This document shows, piece after piece, positions 50,957 through 59,969 of a DNA stretch of 64,000 bases (within the stretch, counting starts at the first letter, position 1; each line of letters opens with the position of its first letter). The notes under the pieces were generated by a model that was not told the origin of the DNA, ran no database searches, and saw only the letters and a program-made list of their open reading frames with translations. The stretch lies in assembly GCF_009828585.1 (NCBI RefSeq), contig NZ_WSRZ01000004.1, positions 1-64,000 on the forward strand, in the 5' to 3' direction. The position numbers and the translations under genes are program-made. Source of the DNA: Shewanella litoralis (lineage in GTDB: Bacteria; Pseudomonadota; Gammaproteobacteria; Enterobacterales; Shewanellaceae).

Positions 50957-52697
50957 TTTATTGGCCACAGCAAATGCTGTGGCCAATCCGTTGGCACTGT
51001 TTGTAGAACAGTGCCTTCAATACAAACCTGACTTAACCTCTTTAAAACAAGAACCTGTTTCCTCAAGTGTAGTCAACGCCGTCGAATTTGAAAAACAAAC
51101 CCTTGCCCTGAATAACATTAACGACCGTATTCAATACTACCGCCCTTTTGCTACTGACTCATTGAGCAAACAAGGCTTATTGTGGTGCCAATTGCATTTA
51201 GCCGATGAGCTTTATGAATTAACTACAGCCAAGCAAACTCAACAGCTTATTGACGTATTGCAATACCAATCAGCACCTTATAATCAATTGGCTGAGCAAC
51301 TCAAACACATCAAAGACAGCCAGTGGAGTTTGACTGAAAAATCAAAACTGCACAGCGCCCAGGCTACCGTCAATCAAGCGTTGTCCGAACGTCAATTACA
51401 GATGCAATTCAACGATGAACAATGCTTATTAGCCAGTCAGTCTGTCATTGATGAGAATACGCAACAAGCTAGCACCAACATTGATATCCACATTGCTAAA
51501 TATTTACTTAAACAACCTAACGCAAAATGTCGTCAACAAGCTTGGGTTGCTTATCAATTGCGCGCTAAATCCAAATTACTTACCGCTATGTCTTACATTC
51601 ATGAATTACAGCAGCAAAGAGCAATCGAACAAGGTTATCTAAACGCGGCAGAACTTGCGTTAGCGCCCTATGATCTCACGCCTGCAATGCTTAATCGATT
51701 TTTGGATACGCAAACCAAGTCAATCGGCATAGCGCCCTGGGATATAGCGCAGGCTTTATTCCTCACTCAAAAAGCGGCCCCGATTGAAGTGGTGTCTAGC
51801 CAAGATTATTTATCGCAATTATTTGATCAGTTAATACCACTGGGAATTCGCATTGAATATATTGCTCAGCAAGACACTGTAAGTGATTCAAAAACCGATA
51901 ACATCAATATTATTAGAATATGGCATCAGCAACGTTTGTTAGGTGAGATATACACTTACCCGCTCTCGCAACAGCAACCTCAGCAGTCATCGAAATCAGC
52001 CTTATCCATTAGCGGCCAGCTCATCAAGCAAACTGTAATCGGTCATCAATTTGGCCAATATGCTCTGAGTTTCCCTGCAATATTGACGACACAAAAACAA
52101 CAACAAAAACTGATTGCAGCACTTAGCGATGCCATTGTGTCTTTGGCGCAAGGTGGACAATTTTATTTGCTCGCCCATAAAACTCAAAATAAACAACAGC
52201 ACGCGATTGCAAGTTTATGGTTAAGCCATTATCTGACTCAATTACAACCATTTTCAGCCACTTCAGAACGAGAACAACTCGCACTTCAATATCAACAACA
52301 AATGAGAGTGTTTAGATCTAAAGTCGCGCTCCATTATTATCAATTTTCAGGTAATTTAGATAACAGTGATTGGCTAGCATACAACACTGAATTGTCAGCA
52401 GCGTTTGCCGACAGTTTTGGCCAATCGTGGCCGAGTGCCACAGATGCAATATATAGCTTCCAAGCTATTGCTAATGAAGGGATTAGCCATTATCTTCCAT
52501 TATGGCAAGATGCAGTGGCGCAATTGATTATTAGCCAAAGTGCAGCCCAACATTCGAGCCTAGATATTTTTAATCTGTTGATTGTTAATGAAGCGTATTT
52601 ACCTTTTAACGATCAACTTGAACAGCTTATCGGCTCACCAATAGACCCACATTCACTTATTTGGAGATTTAAACATGCTAGTACTGCGCAAGAGTAA
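50919..52697 (+). CDS. Exported M3-peptidase-like protein lacking the zinc site
   Basis: The 592-residue protein has a signal peptide (SISLVILSFSLLATANAVA). No database family is obvious, but the layout follows M3 (thimet-type) oligopeptidases: a helical N-terminal half; a segment QGYLNAAELALAPYDL like the M3 'GY-N-A-ELSL' motif (about residue 240); LLGEIYTYPLSQ like 'LG-FYLD' (about 340); and ISHYLPLWQDAVAQLI like 'YYSYLWA-VLA' near the end. Where HExxH should be, the sequence reads LIAALSDAIVSLAQGG, with no His-Glu pair. It is inferred to be a dead peptidase used for binding. The ATG at 50919 is preferred to a TTG 18 bases upstream. It overlaps both neighbours. Confidence 0.75.
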   Translation: MLKSISLVILSFSLLATANAVANPLALFVEQCLQYKPDLTSLKQEPVSSSVVNAVEFEKQTLALNNINDRIQYYRPFATDSLSKQGLLWCQLHLADELYELTTAKQTQQLIDVLQYQSAPYNQLAEQLKHIKDSQWSLTEKSKLHSAQATVNQALSERQLQMQFNDEQCLLASQSVIDENTQQASTNIDIHIAKYLLKQPNAKCRQQAWVAYQLRAKSKLLTAMSYIHELQQQRAIEQGYLNAAELALAPYDLTPAMLNRFLDTQTKSIGIAPWDIAQALFLTQKAAPIEVVSSQDYLSQLFDQLIPLGIRIEYIAQQDTVSDSKTDNINIIRIWHQQRLLGEIYTYPLSQQQPQQSSKSALSISGQLIKQTVIGHQFGQYALSFPAILTTQKQQQKLIAALSDAIVSLAQGGQFYLLAHKTQNKQQHAIASLWLSHYLTQLQPFSATSEREQLALQYQQQMRVFRSKVALHYYQFSGNLDNSDWLAYNTELSAAFADSFGQSWPSATDAIYSFQAIANEGISHYLPLWQDAVAQLIISQSAAQHSSLDIFNLLIVNEAYLPFNDQLEQLIGSPIDPHSLIWRFKHASTAQE

Positions 52698-53850
52698 AAC
52701 ACTCTCGTATCTAATATTGTCAGCTAGCTTATTAAGTAGTGTGGCGTTTGCAAAAGAGTCGATTGAAACTGTCCCGCACAATTTAACCGCAGACCAGGTT
52801 TATCAAGGAATTAAGACAAACTTAGAAAGCAATCTTTATTCGCTACCGCCTCGAGTACAAGGCCACTATGCGATACGTCAATATCGTATGACCGGTGAAG
52901 CTAAATATGCCAATGGCTCGTTAATTGATCTGCTAACCATTGCCGAACAACAAGCTTTTTATAATTGTAATTTAGATAAGCCCGGTTTCAGTAAGGCTGA
53001 ATCTCAAAAAGAAGTGGCAAAAATCAAATCGGGAATACGAGGCGATGCGCGCAAGTTAGCCATTGCCCCCTACCCTGAATTTATGTTTTATAGCGACATA
53101 TTACTGCGCTACGCAAGTCGTGTGGATGAGTTTGGCTTTAAAGGACCATGTCATGATTTAATGATAAAAACCCTTAAAAATGCCGATTTAGCTCCCGCGT
53201 TAACAGACAAAAAAATGATCAAAGCCTGGGCCGCACAATTAATTAACTATGTTTTTTGGGCCAAACAAATGGGCGTAGGTGATTATTACTCTGCCTATAA
53301 AAAAGCGTTTATCAACGCCTATCCTGATAATGAAGATGCCAGCCTAGACAAGAGCCAGTATAAAAATAAAATATACGGCATGACCCACTTTATTTTTGCC
53401 GCCAGCGGATACTATCAACGCCCTGTCAATGCCAAAGAATATCAATGGATTTTGACTTATTTTGAAAAAAACATTGATCGCATTTTAAAAGACACCACAG
53501 AAGATATTATTACTGAAGTGGGAATTGGTTTCTTAATCACCGGCAATGGCAATAATCCTGTCGTTGATAAAGTCAAAAAACACGTGATTGCGGCTTACAA
53601 TCCCAAGTTTAAGATGATCCCATCACCAAAAGGTGAAGCTAATTTGTCTTCTGGCGAACACCGAAACGTATTAGCCATGATGCTTCTGCATTGGCCTGAC
53701 ACCTTACATAAAGGGCCATATTTGAACAATATTTCAAGCACTAAACGTTATCTGCCTAAGCTTGTAACACCCAAAGATGTTACAACTGAGGCCAATGTAA
53801 CTATGAATAATGTAACTATGACGAATGTAGCTAAGGCGAATGTTCACTAA
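52675..53850 (+). CDS. Exported protein of unknown function (possibly DUF3541)
   Basis: The 391-residue protein has a signal peptide (LILSASLLSSVAFA) and a largely helical mature part with many aromatic residues (NAYPDNEDASLDKSQYKNKI, MTHFIFAASGYYQRPVN). From memory it resembles the Vibrio/Shewanella DUF3541 group, but I cannot confirm that. The last 25 residues are a low-complexity tail of repeated NVTM/NV units. Its start lies 23 bases inside the previous gene with GGAG upstream, which ties it to the cluster. A terminator at 53921 closes the unit. Confidence 0.75.
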   Translation: MLVLRKSKTLSYLILSASLLSSVAFAKESIETVPHNLTADQVYQGIKTNLESNLYSLPPRVQGHYAIRQYRMTGEAKYANGSLIDLLTIAEQQAFYNCNLDKPGFSKAESQKEVAKIKSGIRGDARKLAIAPYPEFMFYSDILLRYASRVDEFGFKGPCHDLMIKTLKNADLAPALTDKKMIKAWAAQLINYVFWAKQMGVGDYYSAYKKAFINAYPDNEDASLDKSQYKNKIYGMTHFIFAASGYYQRPVNAKEYQWILTYFEKNIDRILKDTTEDIITEVGIGFLITGNGNNPVVDKVKKHVIAAYNPKFKMIPSPKGEANLSSGEHRNVLAMMLLHWPDTLHKGPYLNNISSTKRYLPKLVTPKDVTTEANVTMNNVTMTNVAKANVH

Positions 53851-53920
53851 TCTGTGGTTCATGTAACAGTTTGATGTGCAACAAAGCCAACGGGTTAATC
53901 CATTCATCGTAATAAATCAC

Positions 53921-53948
53921 AGGCAAATGCACTGCATTTGCCTTTTTT
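53921..53948 (+). terminator. Terminator of the retropepsin/ATP-grasp cluster
   Basis: GGCAAATGC and GCATTTGCC form a nine-base stem around ACT, followed by six T residues. Confidence 0.9.
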
Positions 53949-53991
53949 ATATGTCAAAATATTCTTTCTATTATTGCATTAGGACACATTA

Positions 53992-54894
53992 ATGAGCCGA
54001 GCAAAATCAACATTAGAGCAATGGCGCATCGTGCAAGCAGTTGTTGATTTTGGTGGTTATGCTCAAGCTGCTGAACAACTCAATAAAAGCCAGTCATCGC
54101 TTAACCATGCTGTAGCAAAATTACAGCATCAACTCGGCATTAATTTACTTGAAGTGAAGGGACGAAAAGCCTATCTCACAGAACAGGGCGAAGTGTTACT
54201 TCGTCGCTCACGTCACTTAACTCAGTCAGTTGACGAACTTGAGCAACTTGCAACGAATTTAGGCCAAGGCTGGGAACCAAATTTAACCATTGCTCGCGAG
54301 ATAATCTACCCAATAGACACGCTCGTTGAAGCACTTAATGCATTTTTACCCCAAAGTCGCGGTACACGAGTCACCATACTCGACTCAGTGATCACCGGAA
54401 CCCAGGAGCTAATCCAAAATAATCAAGTTGATATCGCCATTTGTGCAACATCACCCAAAGGCCATATTTCAGAGCCTTTATGCGAAGCGGTATTTGAATT
54501 AGTTTGCCACCCAGAACACCCTCTTGCTCGACTCGATTATATTGATGATGACAAACAACTTGCCCAACACTTGCAAATCGTCATAAAAGACACCGGACTT
54601 AAATCAAATAATGATATTGGTTGGCTAAAAGCAGAACAGCGTTGGACAGTGTCTAACTTTCACGAAGCGAAAACGATTTTACTGCGCAACATAGGTTTTT
54701 GCTGGATGCCAAGTTTTGTGGTTGAACAAGAATTAGCCACTAGGCAACTGACTCGCTTGCATTTACGTGGCAGCACTCAACGTAAAGTCATTTTAAATCT
54801 TGTCATCCCAAATAGAGATCAACAAGGCCCAGCATCAAAGTTACTGGAAAACCTCATTTTGCAGCAGCATAAATTACCGATGAATCCACACTAG
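53992..54894 (+). CDS. LysR-family transcriptional regulator
   Basis: The 300-residue protein has an N-terminal winged helix-turn-helix (EQWRIVQAVVDFGGYAQAAE, then NKSQSSLNHAVAKLQHQLG) and a substrate-binding effector domain (VTILDSVITGTQELIQNNQ onward). Its target and effector cannot be read. It lies downstream of a terminator, so it is probably a separate unit. Right after its stop codon is a MITE end. Confidence 0.9.
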   Translation: MSRAKSTLEQWRIVQAVVDFGGYAQAAEQLNKSQSSLNHAVAKLQHQLGINLLEVKGRKAYLTEQGEVLLRRSRHLTQSVDELEQLATNLGQGWEPNLTIAREIIYPIDTLVEALNAFLPQSRGTRVTILDSVITGTQELIQNNQVDIAICATSPKGHISEPLCEAVFELVCHPEHPLARLDYIDDDKQLAQHLQIVIKDTGLKSNNDIGWLKAEQRWTVSNFHEAKTILLRNIGFCWMPSFVVEQELATRQLTRLHLRGSTQRKVILNLVIPNRDQQGPASKLLENLILQQHKLPMNPH

Positions 54895-54899
54895 TAATC

Positions 54900-54934
54900 A
54901 TACCAATTCCATTAATTTTCTGGTCATTCAGCGG
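54900..54934. repeat. Partial MITE end, same family as 37443-37706
   Basis: These 35 bases (beginning ATACCAATTCCATTAATT) match the inverted right end of the element beside ruvB at 34 positions. No partner end is visible before 55028, so this is a truncated copy or a solo end. It begins five bases after the LysR stop codon. Confidence 0.75.
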
Positions 54935-55028
54935 TTATTGATTAAAGGGTCACTCTGTAGTCGTGGTTGTTGCCTTTCAAATAGCAAAAGCTGCCGCGGC
55001 ATGCCTCAGCAAATGAATACAAGATTGA

Positions 55029-56516
55029 TTATACGTAAAATTCAAAACCTTGTTGCTGCGACTGGGAGGAAGTTTGTTGTAAAAGTTGATTTTGATAAGG
55101 ATTATAACGACTAGCGGAATTGGATTGTTGATTAATGCCATTTGCCGAATCAGATTGGATATCAGCATCCCTCGAGGTAGCACTTGAGGATATTTGCGAA
55201 GCTGTGAGTGTTGCGTTAACAATTGGCTTAGAGGCAATTGATTGGGAGTTTAGCGCCTCAATAGAGCTGGTATCGGGAGTCGCTGAGGCAACCTCGATGG
55301 CAATGGTATTGTCACTATTGGATTGTTTTTGCATAAAAGGAGCAAGAGGATCGCTGTTATCAGCTTGTTTAAAGATATTACCTAACTCAGTCAAATGCTC
55401 ACTGTCTTGTGCACTTAACACTGACTGTTGACGCTCAACGACTAAAGCTTGCTTGGCCTCATTCATATACTGAACGGCTTGTGCAGCAACACGAATATCG
55501 GCCATAGAAGGTTGAACTGGCGCCATTGCTGCAGCGTAGACTTTTTGCATTTTGTTTAGCGTTGCTTGTGGGTCGCCACTGATAGGAGCAACATCAATAC
55601 TGACTTCACCATCAACGGCATAACGTCTGCCATCTGGACCTTTTTCATATTCGTAACTCGGGCTTTGCGCAAAGCTTCCCCCTACCGCAGCATGAGCTTG
55701 CTCGTGAGTTTTCACCTCTCTATCACGTTGAGTCAGTTCAGAGATCTGTTGCGCTTCTGCTTGTTCAATCTGTTGCTGTTTTTGTTCTATTTGTTTATTA
55801 ATTTGCTCTTTAGCTGCCTCGGTATCTTGTTGAGTCTGCTCATCCGCGGCTTGCTCTACATCAACATCACTTAACGCGACTTCAGCCCCCTTGGGCGCTG
55901 TAACACCATCACTGCCAATCGGCTGGCTATCTGTTGGTTGTTCAGTCGTGGCAACAAAAGGGTTTACTGTACTTGATTGATCATTAACATCATTAAATCC
56001 CACTGGTTGAAATGGCGTTGCCTGCTGAGAACTGGTAGGCGTATAAATGGTTTGCGGCTCAACAGCGTTAGCTTGAATATTAGCCGTTTGCGTTCTTAAA
56101 TGAGCAGATGAATTCGATGAACCACTATTTGAAACAGACGTTTGTTGTAATACCGACGCAATATTCATCGGACCACTTTTTAAGCTATAACTTCCAACCA
56201 CGGGCGTGACTGATGCTGCAGATGATGACAAGGCCGTTGTCGATAATGGGCGATTAGATTGAACCGATGATGTGACTGGCGCGGTGTTAACAAGCGATGT
56301 GTCTGAAATTGCTGCATTAGAAAATGCAGTACTTGAATGTAGTGATTTTACCGAGTTAAATGACGGTGAACTTGTTTGAACATTAACCGCACTGTTACTA
56401 ACACCGGTATGTGAGCCTGTGCGGTGAAAACTCACTACGGAAGTGTGACCACTTCCGCTTTTATGCGTCGCGGATGGTGCAACGCTTATTGATGCGGAGC
56501 TGATTGCCGCGCTCAT
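55029..56516 (-). CDS. SprA-related putative metalloprotease
   Basis: The 495-residue protein has a long Ser/Thr/Asn-rich, low-complexity N-terminal half (about residues 1-215), a Gln/Glu-rich helical linker (EAAKEQINKQIEQKQQQIEQ), and a conserved domain with TQRDREVKTHEQAHAAVGG, in which HEQAH is a zinc-type HExxH motif, then SYEYEKGPDGRRYAVDGEV and PVQPSMADIRVAAQAVQYMN. This is the SprA-related family, whose function is unsettled. No signal peptide is evident. It lies two bases after a 94-residue gene that shares its style of composition. Confidence 0.82.
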   Translation of the reverse strand: MSAAISSASISVAPSATHKSGSGHTSVVSFHRTGSHTGVSNSAVNVQTSSPSFNSVKSLHSSTAFSNAAISDTSLVNTAPVTSSVQSNRPLSTTALSSSAASVTPVVGSYSLKSGPMNIASVLQQTSVSNSGSSNSSAHLRTQTANIQANAVEPQTIYTPTSSQQATPFQPVGFNDVNDQSSTVNPFVATTEQPTDSQPIGSDGVTAPKGAEVALSDVDVEQAADEQTQQDTEAAKEQINKQIEQKQQQIEQAEAQQISELTQRDREVKTHEQAHAAVGGSFAQSPSYEYEKGPDGRRYAVDGEVSIDVAPISGDPQATLNKMQKVYAAAMAPVQPSMADIRVAAQAVQYMNEAKQALVVERQQSVLSAQDSEHLTELGNIFKQADNSDPLAPFMQKQSNSDNTIAIEVASATPDTSSIEALNSQSIASKPIVNATLTASQISSSATSRDADIQSDSANGINQQSNSASRYNPYQNQLLQQTSSQSQQQGFEFYV

Positions 56517-56518
56517 TG

Positions 56519-56803
56519 TTACACTTCAATATCTATCAAACTACCAATGGTTTCAGATGCAGCTTCAATCACTTTGACTGACGCTTGACCTTGATTTACC
56601 GATTCAGTAGCCGAAATTAATGCCGAAGCTTGATCGTTAGGTGCCACCGCTTGCGAACTTAAGGTAACTGTATCTTGAGTTGATGTCGGCACTGCTGGTT
56701 TTTGTTGATCTGGTATCGCCACAGACGTGGTAGCTTGCGCTAAACCTTGTTGTGCACTTTGCAATCCCTGCATACCTGATGCATACGCTGATTGAACTTG
56801 CAT
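56519..56803 (-). CDS. Small Gln/Ala/Ser-rich protein preceding the SprA-like gene
   Basis: The 94-residue product starts MQVQSAYASGMQGLQSAQQG and ends with a helical segment (QASVKVIEAASETIGSLIDI). The N- and C-terminal helices separated by a polar linker resemble the layout of flagellar rod and hook proteins, but there is no clear homology. It shares an operon with the SprA-like gene, and AGGAGC lies upstream of the ATG. Function unknown; a binding partner of the SprA-like protein is a natural guess. Confidence 0.7.
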   Translation of the reverse strand: MQVQSAYASGMQGLQSAQQGLAQATTSVAIPDQQKPAVPTSTQDTVTLSSQAVAPNDQASALISATESVNQGQASVKVIEAASETIGSLIDIEV

Positions 56804-57054
56804 AATACGCTCCTGGCTATTAACCGTAATCTAAAGGTGCATTGTGAATATTAGCATTGAATTCAAAAGCTAAAATACGTTGTATAGAAAAACATTTAAC
56901 TTAAAGCAAGATTAATCCCTAATCCTAAGCTGAAGCTTAATCCTAAGATAAAGCCTTACGTTGCTCCAAAATATGCAATTCAATTATAAATTAGCTGACA
57001 ATTTATTATGGCGTAAACACCTTTAAATGTACAGTTTTTAAGCAAGGCAAACAG

Positions 57055-58179
57055 TTAAGGAGATTGATTTATCCAGGCCATCTCCCAATCTTTCCATAAA
57101 GGATTGAAACCAAGCTGTTTAAGCCGAGAAACAACTTGTTCAACTGAGCGATCATCACTGATCTCAAATTGATCGAGCTGACTGCTAGGGTGTACATATC
57201 CTCCTGGTTGCGTCGAGCTTCCTGCACTTAAGTGAGTAATCCCCAAGGCCCATAAATTATCGCGTAAACTGGCCAACTCTCTTGTCGACAAGCTAATTTC
57301 GACTTGGGGATTAAATAATCTGAAGGCACAAATCAACTGAACTAAACCGGCATCACTGAGCTCGACTTTGGGTGTTATGCCTCCGGTGCATGGCCGAAGC
57401 CTTGGCAATGAAATACTGTATCGAGTGCGCCAATAGGTTTGTTCGAGATACTGTAAATGATGTCCCATAAAGAGTGCATCGAGACGCCAATCATCAAGGC
57501 CTAATAGCACCCCTAATCCTATTTTATCGATACCCGCTTTAGCAATTCGATCGGCTGTGGCTAATCGGTAGTTAAAATCTTGTTTTTTCCCTCGAGTATG
57601 ATGTTTAGCATAGGTGTACGGCCGGTAGGTTTCCTGGTACACCATGACAGCGTCGAGACCAAGCTTGGCCAAACGCTGATAATGAACCGTTTCAAGTGGC
57701 TGCACTTCCATAGCCACGTGACTAAACTTGGCTTTAACCTGCGGTAAAATGGCTGCAAAATAATCGATGCCGACTTTGGTTTCATGCTCACCAGACACCA
57801 ACAATACAGAATCAAAGCCACGTTGCTTAATAATAGCCATCTCTTGATTTAACTCATCTTGGCTCAGTGTTTTACGCTTAACTTTGTTACTCATGCTAAA
57901 GCCGCAATAATCACATTCATTTGCACATAAGTTCGATACATACAATGGCAGAAACAAACCAAGGTTAGCACCAAAGCGTTGCCGAGTTAATGCCGCGGCT
58001 TGTTGTGCCATGGGTTCTAAATAGGCCATTGCCGCTGGCGATAACAGTGCCATTAAACTCGATAAGTTACCCGTGGGCTTTAATAGTGCTCGCTCAACAT
58101 CTTGCGCTGTCGTTGAGTACAGTTTCAGTGACATGGCATCGGCATTGAGTGATACAAATTCATCAACAAATGAAGTCAT
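57055..58179 (-). CDS. thiH: 2-iminoacetate synthase (tyrosine lyase) ThiH
   Basis: ThiH is a radical SAM enzyme that cleaves tyrosine to give 2-iminoacetate for thiazole formation. The 374-residue protein has the cluster motif [10 protein letters not shown] (Cys-x3-Cys-x2-Cys), preceded by [10 protein letters not shown], and the ThiH segment [15 protein letters not shown]. Its presence means the organism uses the anaerobic-type tyrosine route rather than ThiO. It is the last gene of the thi operon and overlaps thiG by four bases. Confidence 0.96.
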   Translation of the reverse strand: MTSFVDEFVSLNADAMSLKLYSTTAQDVERALLKPTGNLSSLMALLSPAAMAYLEPMAQQAAALTRQRFGANLGLFLPLYVSNLCANECDYCGFSMSNKVKRKTLSQDELNQEMAIIKQRGFDSVLLVSGEHETKVGIDYFAAILPQVKAKFSHVAMEVQPLETVHYQRLAKLGLDAVMVYQETYRPYTYAKHHTRGKKQDFNYRLATADRIAKAGIDKIGLGVLLGLDDWRLDALFMGHHLQYLEQTYWRTRYSISLPRLRPCTGGITPKVELSDAGLVQLICAFRLFNPQVEISLSTRELASLRDNLWALGITHLSAGSSTQPGGYVHPSSQLDQFEISDDRSVEQVVSRLKQLGFNPLWKDWEMAWINQSP

Positions 58180-58946
58180 ACATTGAGCCCCAAAAAGCCT
58201 GTTAGAGGACTGGTCGCTAAAGCTTGACGATTGACGCGTCCCAGCCCCGCTTCATAAGCTTGTCTGCCTGCAATAACGGCCTGAGCAAAACACTGTGCCA
58301 TTTTTTCAGGTTGGGCACTGCTGGCAATTGCGGTGTTAACCAATACGGCATCGGCGCCCATTTCCATTGCGCGGCACGCCTGTGAAGGTGAGCCAATACC
58401 AGCATCAATAATCACCGGCACTTGTGCCTGCTCAATAATGATGTTTAAAAAGGTTTCTGTTGCCAGCCCTTGATTGCTGCCTATTGGGCTACCCAATGGC
58501 ATAACAGCTGCGCAACCAACATCTTCAAGACGTCGACACAACACTGGGTCGGCATGCACATAAGGCAACACCACAAAACCGTCATCGCATAACTGCTTTG
58601 CGGCCAGTAATGTTTCAATAGGATCGGGCATCAAATATTTAGGATCGGGATGGATTTCTAATTTTATCCATTTGGTCCCTAACATCTCATAGGCTAAATG
58701 CGCCGCAAAAATGGCTTCTTTGGCATTGCGAGCCCCTGCCGTGTTGGGCATCAATTTCACTCCTAATGATTGCAATGGCGCTAACAGGTTGTCGTGGTTA
58801 GCATGTAAATCAATACGCTTCATCGCTAATGTAACCAACTGTGATTGAGACTGCGCGATTGCGGCTAACATAATGTCTTGATGACTAAACTTACCGGTAC
58901 CTGTAAATAACCGAGAGGTAAATTGATGATCGGAAATCGTTAACAT
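58176..58946 (-). CDS. thiG: Thiazole synthase
   Basis: ThiG assembles the thiazole phosphate from 1-deoxyxylulose 5-phosphate, iminoacetate and ThiS thiocarboxylate. The 256-residue TIM barrel has FTGTGKF near the start, the Schiff-base Lys in [17 protein letters not shown], and phosphate-site segments [11 protein letters not shown] and [11 protein letters not shown] use the ATG at 58946, which has GGAGG upstream; the open frame extends 11 codons further, into thiS. Confidence 0.95.
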   Translation of the reverse strand: MLTISDHQFTSRLFTGTGKFSHQDIMLAAIAQSQSQLVTLAMKRIDLHANHDNLLAPLQSLGVKLMPNTAGARNAKEAIFAAHLAYEMLGTKWIKLEIHPDPKYLMPDPIETLLAAKQLCDDGFVVLPYVHADPVLCRRLEDVGCAAVMPLGSPIGSNQGLATETFLNIIIEQAQVPVIIDAGIGSPSQACRAMEMGADAVLVNTAIASSAQPEKMAQCFAQAVIAGRQAYEAGLGRVNRQALATSPLTGFLGLNV

Positions 58947-58948
58947 AG

Positions 58949-59176
58949 CTACCCTCCTGCCACAGCAGAAAACACACAAATAGAGTCATCATGCTGACAC
59001 ATAACATGGTTCCAGCGGCTGCGCGGTAGCACTTCATCATTAACTACGATAGCGACAGCGTTAATCGGCAGCTGCTTTAATATCAACAGTTCAGAGATTA
59101 TCACATGCCCCTTCAACGTTTCTGCAACGCCATTTATCATCACATTGATAGATTGAGATGGCTGATTAACATTCAT
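58949..59176 (-). CDS. thiS: Sulfur carrier protein ThiS
   Basis: ThiS carries sulfur as a C-terminal thiocarboxylate to ThiG. The small ubiquitin-like protein ends in SAVAGG, the required Gly-Gly tail. I prefer the second ATG (59176), which has AGGGG seven bases upstream, over the one at 59182 where the ribosome site would be too close; this gives 75 residues. It overlaps the end of thiF. Confidence 0.92.
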   Translation of the reverse strand: MNVNQPSQSINVMINGVAETLKGHVIISELLILKQLPINAVAIVVNDEVLPRSRWNHVMCQHDDSICVFSAVAGG

Positions 59177-59969
59177 GTGCATACCCCTGCAATTGCGCCT
59201 GTTGGCATAAAGTACATTGCTGATCGCGGTTCATTTTGGCCTGATGCCACTGTAGCGTTAACGCATCAAACCTGAGTAACACGCCGTACTGAGTGAAGGT
59301 ATTGCAGATATGCTGCAAACCGACTAACGCTTGCATACTGGCCATAACCCCGACCGCTGGCCCAAGTACACCTTGCTGCGAACAGGTTTGCTTAATGTCG
59401 ATATCTACTGGGTATAAACAGCGATAACAACCATGTTGCTTCTCATGGGATAATTTTGCGCCAAAATCGATACAGAATAATTGCCCCTGATACGCACTGA
59501 TCGCTGCGCTAATTAAAGTTAAACCTTGATTAACACAAAGCTGATTAATCACATGACGAGCGACAAAATTGTCGGTGCAATCAAACACTAATGTCTCAGT
59601 ATTTAACCGCTTGCTAAACTCAATGACGTTAGTTTCGGTTAACTTATCGGTAATCGCATTGACATAAACATTTGAGTACAAACGACTCAGTGTGCGTTTA
59701 GCGACACTGACTTTATGCTGACCAATATCGGCCTCACTGTATAATAATTGCCTTGGTAAATTATCGAGCGCCACCACATCATGGTCGACTAGCATAAAGT
59801 GCTTAACGCCTGCGGCAGCAAGATATTGCACCACCAGCTGACCCAGTCCACCCAAACCAATAATGGCCACCTGACTATTTATAATTGCCAACTGCCCTGT
59901 TTCACCAATATCGTTAAGCAACATGGTGCGCGAATACTGTATATATTGCTTATCCGTTAACGCATTCAT
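59166..59969 (-). CDS. thiF: ThiS adenylyltransferase ThiF
   Basis: ThiF activates the ThiS C-terminus with ATP. The 267-residue E1-like enzyme has the nucleotide-binding loop IIGLGGLGQLVVQYLAAAGV, the DCTDNFVARHVIN motif, the Cys in TCSQQGVLGP, and two zinc-binding CxxC pairs (CYRC and CTLC). It overlaps thiDE by four bases and thiS by 11. Confidence 0.95.
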   Translation of the reverse strand: MNALTDKQYIQYSRTMLLNDIGETGQLAIINSQVAIIGLGGLGQLVVQYLAAAGVKHFMLVDHDVVALDNLPRQLLYSEADIGQHKVSVAKRTLSRLYSNVYVNAITDKLTETNVIEFSKRLNTETLVFDCTDNFVARHVINQLCVNQGLTLISAAISAYQGQLFCIDFGAKLSHEKQHGCYRCLYPVDIDIKQTCSQQGVLGPAVGVMASMQALVGLQHICNTFTQYGVLLRFDALTLQWHQAKMNRDQQCTLCQQAQLQGYAHEC

